Origin: Paractinoplanes deccanensis
Lineage (GTDB): Bacteria > Actinomycetota > Actinomycetes > Mycobacteriales > Micromonosporaceae
Assembly (NCBI RefSeq): GCF_016862115.1
Contig: NZ_BOMI01000195.1
Location: 1-60,896 of the forward strand
DNA length: 60,896 bases
Reading direction: 5' to 3'
The stretch's first letter is position 1; every line of letters begins with the position of its first letter. The notes below the pieces were generated by a model that was not told the origin of the DNA, did not search any database, and was given only the letters and a program-made list of their open reading frames with translations. Positions 16,184 to 23,692 of the stretch are shown here, piece after piece. The position numbers and the translations under genes were made by a program.

Positions 16184-16398
16184 CGGAGACGCCCGCCCCG
16201 CCGCCTGTAGCCTCGGCCACCTGCCGCCCCGGCCACCTGCCGCCCCGGCCACCTGCCGCCCTCGCCTCCGCCCGCCCCTAGATCTCTTCACCATGATCAC
16301 TCGGCGCCTTATCGGGCGGTTCGTGGCTTTCGTTCGTTGAGCCCTCGGGATCTTCGCCTGGCGGGCTGTGCCGGGCCGGGGTAGAGAGGGGGAATGCG

Positions 16399-17040
16399 AT
16401 GCACCGCGCTCGATTCCTGGTCGGACTGGTGGCGGCTCTCGGGGCGATCCTCGTGATCGGCGGATGCGGCGATCAGGCCGACGACCAGCCCGCGGACCGG
16501 CCCGGCCTGACCGGCGGATGGAGCACCGCGGGCTGCGAGTTCCACCGCCCGCCCCGGCAGGTGGCGGTCGCGGGCATGCTCCTGCCGGCCACCCCCGCCA
16601 AGCTGGAGGCCGCGATGGACCGCATCGACCGCGGCGGCCGCGAGCAGTTCGCCGACAGCTACGCCGGGCTCGAGGTCGACCAGAAGCGCGTGCGGGCAAT
16701 CGTCCACCGGGTCCCGTCGGCCGCCTTCGACCAGTTCATCCGCCGCGCCGCCGAGGACGCCTGCGTCGTCGTCCGCGACGCCGACCACTCCGCGGCCGAC
16801 CTGGCCTTCTGGCACGACCGCGTCCTGGCCGACCTGCAGTTCTGGACCCACCGCGGCATCCGCCTGGTCTCCATCGGAGCCCGCCACGACGGCTCCGGCG
16901 TCGAGATCGGCACCCGCGACCTGGGACGCGCCCGCCTGGAGCTCCCGGCCCGCTACGGCGCCCGCGCCCCGCTCCTGTTCGTCGAGGAGGGTCCCGTGCG
17001 CCCCCTGCCCCGGCCCACCCCCACACCGGCCACCGACTGA
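16399..17040 (+). CDS. Putative lipoprotein
   Basis: Protein of 213 aa with a lipoprotein signal peptide: MHRARFLVGLVAALGAILV, then the lipobox VIGGC with Cys23 as the likely lipidated residue. The mature part contains no recognised domain; it has a helical region with two Cys (CEFHRPPRQ and DACVVVRDAD) and a Pro-rich tail. A long opposing frame exists on the minus strand, but the lipobox and codon bias favour this reading. Function unknown; probably extracytoplasmic. Confidence 0.75.
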   Translation: MHRARFLVGLVAALGAILVIGGCGDQADDQPADRPGLTGGWSTAGCEFHRPPRQVAVAGMLLPATPAKLEAAMDRIDRGGREQFADSYAGLEVDQKRVRAIVHRVPSAAFDQFIRRAAEDACVVVRDADHSAADLAFWHDRVLADLQFWTHRGIRLVSIGARHDGSGVEIGTRDLGRARLELPARYGARAPLLFVEEGPVRPLPRPTPTPATD

Positions 17041-17726
17041 CACCCGAGCCGCCCGTCTCGAGCCCACCGTCAGCTGCCGACGGAACGCGGGGCGCCCGCG
17101 ACACGCAGCCTCGTGCGCACGTCGCGCTTCGCCCCGTCCGCCGACCAGCGGTCGAACCCATGCCGCTTGACCTTCCCCCGTCCGCTTCACCCTTCCTCGT
17201 CCGTGCCCGGTGGTCGGGCCCACGCGCACGTGCCCTCCCCGTCCGTGCCCGGCGGTCGGGCCCACGCACCACTGCACCCTTGCCCGCGGCCGTGCCCGGC
17301 GGTCGGGCCCACGCGCCACCTCACCCTCGGTCTTCTTCCGTGGACTCATAACGTTCGATGTCATCACTCACGGTGCCCATCTCGCCGAACCTCAGCCCGG
17401 CGTGTCGGGCCGGAAACACCGCTCCTGGCACAGTCCCGGCGGCCGAGCCGAAAGCCCGGCGCGCGGCCCCTGACACGGATTGACGGGCGTTCCGGGGGCC
17501 GGATGTCGCAGCGCTGAACTCCGTGACGCGGCGTGCGTAGTGGAAGGCGAGGGAATTGGCCGGGCCGGGGCCGCGTACCCGGAAAAGAGGCGCACCTCGC
17601 GTGCGCCACGACTGCGGCGATGTTTGCTCTGGGTGAGGGGAGGGGGCAGGATCGCCCGCAGGGTCTCCGGCGCTGTGCCGGGTCGATGTCAGACAGTGCG
17701 GCCGTTGCCGTGCGGGGAGTGCTGAG
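17041..17726. other. 686-bp gap with short direct repeats, no convincing gene
   Basis: All six frames give Arg/Pro/Ser-rich products with no recognisable family. The first half carries three copies of a 25-bp repeat (separate entry). The last 60 bp form the promoter and GGGGAG ribosome site of the SDR gene. I see nothing else I can support. Confidence 0.6.
17201..17314. repeat. Three direct copies of a 25-bp repeat (CCGTGCCCGGYGGTCGGGCC-CACGC)
   Basis: Copies at 17201-17225, 17243-17267 and 17290-17314, differing at one position, separated by 17 and 22 bp of unlike sequence. Confidence 0.8.
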
Positions 17727-18530
17727 ATGGGGATCGACGTGGAAGCGACGGAACCGGAAGAGGCGCCGGTCACGCTGCGGCTGGACGGAAAGGTCGCCCT
17801 GGTCACAGGCGCGGGCAGTCCGGACGGGATCGGATATGCGACGGCGCGGCGGCTGCGCGACCTGGGGGCGCGTGTGGCGATCGTGTCGACCACGCGGCGT
17901 ATTCACGAGCGGGCGTCGGAGCTCGGCGTGACCGGGTTCGTGGCCGATCTGACCGACGAGGCCGAGGTGGGTGCGCTCGCCGACGCGATCACCGACCAGC
18001 TCGGCGACGTCGAGGTGCTGGTGAACAACGCGGGACTCGCGAGCCGAGCCAGCCCGGAGGTGCTGCGGCCGGTGGCGCAGCTGACGTACGACGAGTGGAA
18101 GTCCGAGATCGACCGCAACCTGAGCACGGCGTTCCTGTGCAGCCGGGCCTTCCAGGGCGGCATGGCCGAGCGCGGCTGGGGGCGGATCGTCAACCTGGCG
18201 GCGACGGCGGGGCCGGTCAACGCGTTGCCGACCGAGGCGGCGTACGCGGCGGCGAAGGCCGGCGTGGTCGGCCTGACCCGGGCGCTGGCGATGGAGCTGG
18301 TGGCCGACGGGGTGAACGTCAACTGCGTTGCGCCGGGCACGATCTACACGGCCGCGTCGACGGTCACCGAGATCAAGCAGGGCCTGGGCACGCCGATCGG
18401 CCGGCCGGGCACGCCGGACGAGGTGGCGGCGGCGATCGCCTTCCTGTGCTCGCCGGCGGCGTCCTACATCACGGGACAGATGCTCGTGGTGGACGGCGGC
18501 AACAGCGTGCGCGAGGCCCAGTTCCGCTGA
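17727..18530 (+). CDS. Short-chain dehydrogenase/reductase lacking the usual catalytic Ser
   Basis: Rossmann-fold oxidoreductase of 267 aa resembling FabG-type 3-oxoacyl reductases. TGAGSPDGIG at 27-36 binds NAD(P), NNAG stands at 100-103, and the catalytic Tyr173 and Lys177 are in YAAAK. The segment that normally reads IVNISSVAG is IVNLAATAG, so the catalytic Ser position is Ala159, with Thr160 next to it. The C-terminus SYITGQMLVVDGGNS is typical. ATG at 17727 has GGGGAG upstream. The function could be a reductase with an unusual proton-relay or a non-catalytic SDR. Confidence 0.9.
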   Translation: MGIDVEATEPEEAPVTLRLDGKVALVTGAGSPDGIGYATARRLRDLGARVAIVSTTRRIHERASELGVTGFVADLTDEAEVGALADAITDQLGDVEVLVNNAGLASRASPEVLRPVAQLTYDEWKSEIDRNLSTAFLCSRAFQGGMAERGWGRIVNLAATAGPVNALPTEAAYAAAKAGVVGLTRALAMELVADGVNVNCVAPGTIYTAASTVTEIKQGLGTPIGRPGTPDEVAAAIAFLCSPAASYITGQMLVVDGGNSVREAQFR

Positions 18531-18535
18531 GGACC

Positions 18536-18565
18536 GTGGGCCGGCCGGTCACCCGGCCGGCCCAC
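18536..18565. terminator. Bidirectional stem-loop between convergent genes
   Basis: Perfect 13-bp GC-rich stem (18536-18548 with 18553-18565) and a 4-nt loop between the stops of the SDR gene and the facing DUF4190-like gene. No T run on either side. Confidence 0.6.
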
Positions 18566-18571
18566 GAGCCA

Positions 18572-19018
18572 TCAGGGCGACGTGGTGGCGGAGCTGCCCA
18601 CCGCGATCACCACGATGATCACGTAGCCGATGCAGACCAGCAGGCCCAGCGCCGTGAAGATGTAGCCCAGCCAGAGCCCCGCGGTGGCCAGGCCCTCGCC
18701 CTGCTCGCCGGTCTGGCGGATCTGCTTCTTCGCGATGTGGCCGAGCACGATCGCGGCCGGCGAGAAGACGAACGCGAACACGAGGGCCAGGATCGCCATC
18801 GTGTTCGTGCTGGTCACCGGCGCGTACGGCGCGCCGTAGCCGGGCTGCGCGCCGTAGGGCTGGCCGTAGCCGGGCTGGCCGCTGTACGGCTGTCCGCTGG
18901 ACGGCTGTCCACTGGACGGCGCGCCGTACGGCTGGCCGCTGGTCGGGTCGTATGGCTGCTGCCCGTAGGGCTGTTGCGGCTGATATGGATCCGGTGTTCC
19001 GCCGGGCGGATATGTCAT
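18572..19018 (-). CDS. DUF4190-like membrane protein with Pro/Gly/Tyr-rich N-terminus
   Basis: Protein of 148 aa. Residues 1-65 are a low-complexity cytoplasmic tail of QPYG-type repeats; 70-148 hold two membrane helices with the DUF4190 pattern (NTMAILALVFAFVFSPAAIV, LGHIAKKQIRQTGEQGEGLA, TAGLWLGYIFTALGLLVCI). Such proteins are common in actinobacteria and of unknown role. ATG at 19018 is preceded by AGGAGG with 4-5 nt spacing (AGGAGGACCTG). The repeats suggest an interaction or condensation tail, which is inference. Confidence 0.85.
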   Translation of the reverse strand: MTYPPGGTPDPYQPQQPYGQQPYDPTSGQPYGAPSSGQPSSGQPYSGQPGYGQPYGAQPGYGAPYAPVTSTNTMAILALVFAFVFSPAAIVLGHIAKKQIRQTGEQGEGLATAGLWLGYIFTALGLLVCIGYVIIVVIAVGSSATTSP

Positions 19019-19081
19019 CAGGTCCTCCTCGTTCCTCGGCACGGTACTAGCCGGGGTACAGGGGACAACACGATAGGTGAC

Positions 19082-19489
19082 CTATCGCAGCTTGGTAAGC
19101 CCGCCGGTGGCCCGTTCCACTGCCAAGCATCGATCTTCGACGTAGTCGATGCCGGCCTCCTCGGCGATGCGCCGGGCCTCCGCCGACACGATGCCGCTCT
19201 GCAGCCAGACCGCCGGCGCCTTGATCGCGACCGCCTGCCGCACCACGTCGACCGCGTCGTGCGCGGGGCGGAAGATGTCGACGAGATCGACCGGCTCGCC
19301 GATGTCGGCCAGCGTGGGGACGGTCTTGACCCCGAAGACCTCGTCGACGAACGGGTTGACCGGGATGATCCGCCAGCCGTGCCGCAGCATCTGCAACGGC
19401 ACCGAGTGGGAGGGCTTCCACGGATCGCGGGAGGCGCCCACCACCGCGATGACGTTGGCGTCGGCCAGGATCTGCTGTGCGCTCCTCAT
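19082..19489 (-). CDS. CoA-binding domain protein
   Basis: Protein of 135 aa of the YccU/CoA-binding type, a single Rossmann fold like the N-terminal domain of succinyl-CoA synthetase alpha. Motifs: VIAVVGASRDPWKPSHSV (glycine-rich CoA loop), WRIIPVNPF, and KAPAVWLQSGIVSAEA. The final EDRCLAVE contains a Cys conserved in the family. Function in the cell unknown. A TACAGT element 7 nt before ATG indicates its own leaderless promoter even though the intein-containing gene ends only 19 bp upstream. Confidence 0.9.
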   Translation of the reverse strand: MRSAQQILADANVIAVVGASRDPWKPSHSVPLQMLRHGWRIIPVNPFVDEVFGVKTVPTLADIGEPVDLVDIFRPAHDAVDVVRQAVAIKAPAVWLQSGIVSAEARRIAEEAGIDYVEDRCLAVERATGGLTKLR

Positions 19490-19496
19490 GCTCTTG

Positions 19497-19502
19497 ACTG
19501 TA
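19497..19502 (-). promoter_or_regulatory. Leaderless -10 element (TACAGT) of CoA-binding gene
   Basis: Minus-strand TACAGT ends 7 nt before ATG at 19489, in the 19-bp gap after the radical-SAM gene. Confidence 0.5.
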
Positions 19503-19508
19503 GTGCGA

Positions 19509-21419
19509 TCACAGCAGGGTCAGCTGCCGTGATTCCTCGCGCTCCCCGACGGCGCGGGCCTCGCCGGGGGTGGCCCGGTGAAGCCCGTGGCGGCGGGCCG
19601 CCATCCGGACCCGGGCGACGACCTCGGCCTGATAGGACTGCGGCGAGTAGGAGCCGTTGCCGTACAGCTCGCGATAGCGCGGGGCCAGCTCCGGATGAGT
19701 GCGGGTCAGCCACGACGCATACCACTCCCGGGCGCCGGGCCGCAGGTGGAGCGGTAGCGGCGTGACGCTGGTGGCGCCGGCGGCCGCGATGGCGGCCACG
19801 GTCTCGTCGATCGACTCGTCGGTGTCGGTGAGGCCGGGCAAGATCGGCGCCATCAGCACGCCGATCGAGAAGCCGGCGTCGGTGAGCCGGCGGACCGCGT
19901 CGAGCCGCCGCCGCGGGCTGGGCGTGCCCGACTCGACGGCGCGCCAGGCCCGCTCGTCGACGAAGCCCACCGAGAACGACAGGCCGACCCGGGTGACCTC
20001 GGCGGCCTGCCGCAGCAGCTCGAGGTCGCGCAGGATCAGCGTGCCCTTGGTGAGGATCGAGAACGGGTTGGCGTGGTCGCGCAGCGCCGCCAGGATCTCG
20101 GGCATCAGCCTGTAGCGCCCCTCGGCGCGCTGGTAGACGTCGACGTTCGTGCCCATGGCGATCGGGGCGCCGGACCAGCGCGGAGCGGCGAGCTCCCGGC
20201 GGATCAGCTCACCCGCGTTGACCTTGACGACGATCTTGGTGTCGAAGTCGTGCCCGGTGTCGAGGTCGAGATAGCTGTGCGTGTGGCGGGCGAAGCAGTT
20301 GTGGCTGACCACGCCGTCGGCGATGAAGTCGCCCGTACCGGTGGTGATGTCGAACAGCGGCAGGGTGAGCCCGAGGTCCTCGATCTCGACGACGGCCAGT
20401 TGGCGGCCGGCTCGCACGCCCACGCCGGAGGCGTCGAGGGGCGCGCCCTCGACCCCCGTGAGGTGCCGGAAGCGCAGCGCCGCCCAGAGGTCGCGGTCGA
20501 GCTCGACGACGCCGTTGCCGCGCCGCGGGCCCCGGCTGGGCAGGCCGAGGTGGGTGAGCGCCTCGGTGACCCGGCTCAGGAACTGGCGGTCGCCGCTGGT
20601 GAAGGTGATCGCGAGCCGGTCGGCGCGGCCGACCGAGCCGAAGGCGCCGGCGAGAAAGCCCCTGTACCACCCCGTGGTGGGCAGCTCGGGCCAGCTCAGC
20701 GCCTCGTGCAGCGGGATGTCCTCGAGGAACCGGTCGGCGCGGCTCCAGGCGGCGCCGTCACGGGCGAGGGCCGGTCCGCCGCGGACCAGGCCGCAGAGGT
20801 AGCCGGCCTGGTAGTCGGGCGACTCCTTGGGTGGCTCGGCGAAGTGGCCGACCCCGAACATCAGGTCGCCGACGGCGAGCGCGGGCTGGTGTGCCTCGGC
20901 GGGGCTGACGTGCCGCCAGCCGCGGGTGGTGAGGAAGCGGTGGTCGCCGCTCGCGACCAGCCGGGTGCCGTCGGCCAGGGTGACCCGGAAGGAGTGCTTG
21001 GTGGTCGACCAGTGGTCGAGGACGGTGGTCGGCACGTATCGCCGGCAGGCGCCGGCACCCATCGTGCCCATGATGGCGTCGCCGCGGCGCAGGTCGGCCA
21101 GCCGGCGGGTGCTGCCGTCGGCCATCAGGACCGGGGTGTCGCCGGACAGGCAGTAGGAGCAGGCGTGTGAGCACCCGCGGTAGGGGTTGACGGTCCACTC
21201 GAACGGCACCCGCGACGAACCGGGAACACGGTTGATCAGGCTCTTGGCCCGGACCTCGTAGAACGTCATGCCGGCGAAGCCGGGGGTGTCGAACGTGCGG
21301 ACGGTGGCGCCGGGCAGCGCCAGCGGCAGGGGTGGAGCCGCCGGCGCTGCCCTGTCCAGGAGCGAGCCGCCGTCTGCCCCGGCTTCCGGACCGGAGGCCG
21401 ACAGGTTGGACCATCGCAT
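19509..21419 (-). CDS. Rv2578c-family radical SAM protein interrupted by an intein
   Basis: Protein of 636 aa: N-extein 1-89, intein 90-374, C-extein 375-636. The host is an SPL-like radical SAM enzyme related to M. tuberculosis Rv2578c (340 aa; the spliced product here is 351 aa). The N-extein ends in GCSHACSY and the C-extein begins CFARHTHSYLDL, so the CX3CX2C cluster motif consists of Cys83, Cys87 and, only after splicing, Cys375. Later landmarks are KVNAGELIRREL, DVYQRAEGRYRLMPEIL and SILTKGTLILRDLE. A perfect SOS box lies 10 bp upstream of ATG, so the enzyme may serve DNA-damage responses; its reaction is unknown. Before splicing it should be inactive, since the third cluster ligand is displaced by 285 residues. 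Confidence 0.95.
   Translation of the reverse strand: MRWSNLSASGPEAGADGGSLLDRAAPAAPPLPLALPGATVRTFDTPGFAGMTFYEVRAKSLINRVPGSSRVPFEWTVNPYRGCSHACSYCLSGDTPVLMADGSTRRLADLRRGDAIMGTMGAGACRRYVPTTVLDHWSTTKHSFRVTLADGTRLVASGDHRFLTTRGWRHVSPAEAHQPALAVGDLMFGVGHFAEPPKESPDYQAGYLCGLVRGGPALARDGAAWSRADRFLEDIPLHEALSWPELPTTGWYRGFLAGAFGSVGRADRLAITFTSGDRQFLSRVTEALTHLGLPSRGPRRGNGVVELDRDLWAALRFRHLTGVEGAPLDASGVGVRAGRQLAVVEIEDLGLTLPLFDITTGTGDFIADGVVSHNCFARHTHSYLDLDTGHDFDTKIVVKVNAGELIRRELAAPRWSGAPIAMGTNVDVYQRAEGRYRLMPEILAALRDHANPFSILTKGTLILRDLELLRQAAEVTRVGLSFSVGFVDERAWRAVESGTPSPRRRLDAVRRLTDAGFSIGVLMAPILPGLTDTDESIDETVAAIAAAGATSVTPLPLHLRPGAREWYASWLTRTHPELAPRYRELYGNGSYSPQSYQAEVVARVRMAARRHGLHRATPGEARAVGEREESRQLTLL
20298..21152 (-). 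other. Intein within the radical SAM gene (285 aa)
   Basis: Begins with Cys (CLSGDTPVLMADGST, splicing block A), block B contains VASGDHRFLTTRGW with His160 of the precursor, and it ends FIADGVVSHN (block F/G) with penultimate His373 and Asn374, followed by +1 Cys375. All residues for class 1 splicing are present. The middle part (about residues 200-330) has remnants of two LAGLIDADG helices, AGYLCGLVRGG and GFLAGAFGSVG, in which the catalytic acids are replaced by Gly and Val/Ser, so the homing endonuclease is probably dead. Two internal Cys (125 and 209) could pair with the splicing Cys. Confidence 0.92.
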
Positions 21420-21428
21420 GGCGGCTAT

Positions 21429-21444
21429 TCGAACACGCGTTCGA
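21429..21444. promoter_or_regulatory. SOS (LexA) box TCGAAC-ACGC-GTTCGA
   Basis: Perfect match to the mycobacterial/actinobacterial SOS consensus TCGAAC-N4-GTTCGA, centred about 17 bp upstream of the radical-SAM ATG at 21419. A second half-match TCGAACACGCGT stands 29 bp away at 21458-21469. Confidence 0.8.
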
Positions 21445-21476
21445 GATCGTTGTCCAGTCGAACACGCGTACCAACG

Positions 21477-21512
21477 AAAAACCCGCCGGCCCGTGAGGGG
21501 CGGCGGGTTTTT
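21477..21512 (-). terminator. Terminator of trx (A/T-flanked hairpin)
   Basis: AAAAACCCGCCG pairs perfectly with CGGCGGGTTTTT (21477-21488 with 21501-21512), 12-nt loop. It lies 17 bp after the thioredoxin stop and would end that transcript with a U run on the minus strand; it is symmetric and may work both ways. Confidence 0.85.
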
Positions 21513-21528
21513 CGAGGTATCTGCGAGA

Positions 21529-21891
21529 TCAGTGGCTGTGCGCGGCGAGCTGCTGGCGCACCTCGTCCATGTCCAGCTTCTCGACCTGCTCGATCAGGTT
21601 CTCGAGGGCCGACTCGGGGAGCGCCCCGGGCTGCGAGAAGACGATGACGCCGTCGCGGACGGCCATGATCGTCGGGATCGAGCGGATGTCGAACTTCGCG
21701 GCGAGCGCCTGCTCGGCCTCGGTGTCGACCTTGCCGAACGTGATGTCGGGGTGCTTCTCCGAGGAGCGCTCGTAGGTCGGGGCGAAGCGGACGCACGGCC
21801 CGCACCAGCTTGCCCAGAAGTCGACCAGGACGATCCCGTCCTTGCCGGTGACCTCGTCGAAGTTCTCAGCGGTCAGCGCAACCGTCGCCAT
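21529..21891 (-). CDS. trx: Thioredoxin
   Basis: Small dithiol oxidoreductase of 120 aa. The active site WCGPC (Cys30, Cys33) sits in VDFWASWCGPC, the cis-proline loop is IRSIPTIMAV, and the C-terminal helix is amphipathic. Electron supply is expected from thioredoxin reductase, not in the window. ATG at 21891 has GGAGA 5 nt upstream (GGAGACATC). It is a single-gene unit closed by a clear terminator and divergent from the TrmH-type gene. Compared with canonical TrxA it has a 12-residue His-ending C-terminal extension (DEVRQQLAAHSH). Confidence 0.95.
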   Translation of the reverse strand: MATVALTAENFDEVTGKDGIVLVDFWASWCGPCVRFAPTYERSSEKHPDITFGKVDTEAEQALAAKFDIRSIPTIMAVRDGVIVFSQPGALPESALENLIEQVEKLDMDEVRQQLAAHSH

Positions 21892-22149
21892 GATGTCTCC
21901 GTCCACGGGAAATTGGCTTTCGTGCGGTGAAACCCATCCGTCCCACTGGCCATTCCCGCCGCGGCGGCGGATGACACGTGGTCTACAGCACGAATTGGGG
22001 ACACGGTGTGGGCCGTAGACCACCCATCGTAACGATCGGTGAGGGAAACGCTGCGCTGATCCAGGCAAATCGCGATGTCCTTTTTGCCCTCACCTGCACC
22101 CGACACATCGAGATCCATCTCGCCATGGGTAATAGGCAATAAAGTTAAA

Positions 22150-22182
22150 TGTGAGCTGCGTCACATGTGAGCGACCTTCACA
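22150..22182. promoter_or_regulatory. Two adjacent CRP/GlxR-like sites
   Basis: TGTGAGCTGCGTCACA (22150-22165) is a perfect TGTGA-N6-TCACA site. Immediately next to it TGTGA-N7-TCACA spans 22166-22182, one base wider. Both fit the half-sites of cAMP-receptor-type regulators. Confidence 0.6.
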
Positions 22183-22294
22183 TCGATACGGACGGTAAGG
22201 CAGACTCTCCCCCAACAAGCGTGGGCGGCGGGTGCCGGGGAGGGCCCCGCCGCTCATTGCGTCTCCCTCCGGGTGAGAGCCCGCCGCGGATGAG

Positions 22295-22300
22295 TAACGT
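22295..22300 (+). promoter_or_regulatory. Leaderless -10 element (TAACGT) of TrmH-type gene
   Basis: TAACGT ends 8 nt before ATG at 22309; no Shine-Dalgarno. Confidence 0.4.
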
Positions 22301-22308
22301 GGCCGCCC

Positions 22309-22941
22309 ATGATGATCGGTGAGGACGAGTCCGCCGAGGTGGGCGTCGGCCCGTGGCCCGGCGAGTGGCCCACCGACGCGCGCTACGACCCCGAGCTGCT
22401 GGCCAACGGCGATCGCCGCAACGTCGTCGACCGCTACCGCTACTGGACCCGCGAGGCGGTCGTCGCCGATCTCGACACCCGCCGGCACGACTTCCACGTG
22501 GCGATCGAGAACTGGCAGCACGACTTCAACATCGGCACCGTCGTACGCAACGCGAACGCGTTCCTCGCCGCCGAGGTGCACATCGTCGGTCAGCGCCGGT
22601 GGAACCGCCGCGGCGCCATGGTCACCGATCGTTACCAGCACGTGCGCCACCATCCCACCATCGAGCAGTTCGTGGCATGGGCGGCCGAGTGCGACCTGCC
22701 GGTGATCGGGATCGACAACCTGCCGGGCTCGCGGCCGATGGAGACCACCACCCTGCCGAGGCGCTGCGCCCTGCTCTTCGGCCAGGAGGGCCCGGGCCTG
22801 TCCGAGGCGGCGCGCGCGGCCTGCTCCCAGCTCTTCTCGATCGCCCAGTACGGCTCCACCCGCTCGATCAACGCCGGCGTCGCCAGCGGCATCGCGATGC
22901 ACGCCTGGATTCGCGCGCACGCGGGACCCCCGCCCGGGTGA
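22309..22941 (+). CDS. TrmH-family (SpoU) RNA 2'-O-methyltransferase
   Basis: SPOUT-fold RNA methyltransferase of 210 aa. Motif 1 is FNIGTVVRNANAF (Asn and Arg for catalysis), motif 2 ALLFGQEGPGLSEAA, motif 3 SIAQYGSTRSINAGVASGIA with the SAM-binding trefoil knot. It lacks the N-terminal L30e-like domain of rRNA-specific members, so its target (tRNA or rRNA ribose) is unclear. ATG at 22309 is followed by a second ATG. The promoter region carries two CRP-like sites, an unusual setting for an RNA modification gene. Confidence 0.93.
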   Translation: MMIGEDESAEVGVGPWPGEWPTDARYDPELLANGDRRNVVDRYRYWTREAVVADLDTRRHDFHVAIENWQHDFNIGTVVRNANAFLAAEVHIVGQRRWNRRGAMVTDRYQHVRHHPTIEQFVAWAAECDLPVIGIDNLPGSRPMETTTLPRRCALLFGQEGPGLSEAARAACSQLFSIAQYGSTRSINAGVASGIAMHAWIRAHAGPPPG

Positions 22942-23011
22942 AACTTTCTGATACGCCCGGGTTCTGCGGATCCGCTTGACGAGGGACCGCGCGGGCCGCA
23001 CGGTAGTGGAT

Positions 23012-23692
23012 GTGGGTGTCACGGTGAGTTGCCCCAGGTGCGGTGCGCAGGTCCGGAAGCCGGACCTGATGCACAGCGAGTGGCGCTGTGACAACTGTGG
23101 CGACGTGCCGCCGTTCCACGTCGCCGAGCACATCAACGCCGACATCGTCGAGAGCATGCTCCGCCGCCAGGCGGTGTCCGGCGAGGGCGGGCGGGTGCCG
23201 TTCTGGTGCCCGTGGCCGCTCCCGGCCGGCTGGATGGTGACGGGCATCGGCTGGGCGGGTGACGACCGCCGGGGCGTGCGAGCGAGCGCGCTCGCCTGCA
23301 GCGGCCCCGAGCCGCTCGGCGGCGGGCCCGCCGACGTCATGCTGATCGCCGAGCAGCCGGGCGTCGGACTCGGCACCAGGTTCGCCGGGATTCCGGGCAT
23401 CGATCCGGGCTATCTGATCGCCGAGGCGCTCGCCGATCCCGGTGGCCACCCTGGACCGCATGCCAAGATCAAGGCGGCCGGACACCCCACTCCACTGTGG
23501 TGCGTCAAGTCCCCTGAGGATCGAAGTGCGTACGTGAGTGAGGCGAAGGGAATGTGGCTCTATGCGGTAGCGTGGCCGGCAAGCGCGGGCTACTTCCTCG
23601 CGGAGCACGTCGTGCTGCACGATCTCTCCGAGGGGGTGCCGTCCGAGCTCGTGTACGGAGCGCCGTCACCGTGCCTGCACGGAAAGGCCTGA
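23012..23692 (+). CDS. DUF6758-type zinc-ribbon protein
   Basis: Protein of about 226 aa. The N-terminus has a zinc ribbon: SCPRCGAQVRKPDLM then WRCDNCG, four cysteines spaced CX2C-X16-CX2C. The rest (FWCPWPLPAGWMVTGIGWAG, ALACSGPEPLGGGPADVMLI) matches what I know as DUF6758 of actinobacteria, function unknown. The frame is open from TTG at 22976; GTG at 23012 is listed because it just precedes the ribbon, and GTG at 23024 is also possible. No ribosome site decides between them. Confidence 0.75.
   Translation: MGVTVSCPRCGAQVRKPDLMHSEWRCDNCGDVPPFHVAEHINADIVESMLRRQAVSGEGGRVPFWCPWPLPAGWMVTGIGWAGDDRRGVRASALACSGPEPLGGGPADVMLIAEQPGVGLGTRFAGIPGIDPGYLIAEALADPGGHPGPHAKIKAAGHPTPLWCVKSPEDRSAYVSEAKGMWLYAVAWPASAGYFLAEHVVLHDLSEGVPSELVYGAPSPCLHGKA

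Larger units (their letters stand above)
21892..22308. other. 417-bp divergent intergenic region
   Basis: Between thioredoxin and the TrmH-type gene. Contains two CRP/GlxR-like sites at 22150-22182, an A/T-rich stretch (AATAGGCAATAAAGTTAAAT, 22131-22150) unusual for this genome, a GC hairpin around 22227-22255 and the leaderless promoter at 22295. No convincing coding frame. Confidence 0.6.

Noticed and set aside
17201..17314. Possible CRISPR array
   Set aside because: Only three 25-bp repeats with very short, unequal spacers, no cas genes; the RecB/Cas4-like gene at 26460 is a stand-alone actinobacterial type.
16309..17367. Minus-strand frame of 352 codons
   Set aside because: Opposes a gene with a lipobox; product is Arg/Gly-rich without motifs.
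17321..17906. Two overlapping minus-strand frames upstream of the SDR gene
   Set aside because: Ser/Arg/Pro-rich, no ribosome site, overlap the SDR 5' end.
21873..22139. Minus-strand 88-codon frame upstream of trx
   Set aside because: Overlaps the trx 5' region and has no start signals or known similarity.
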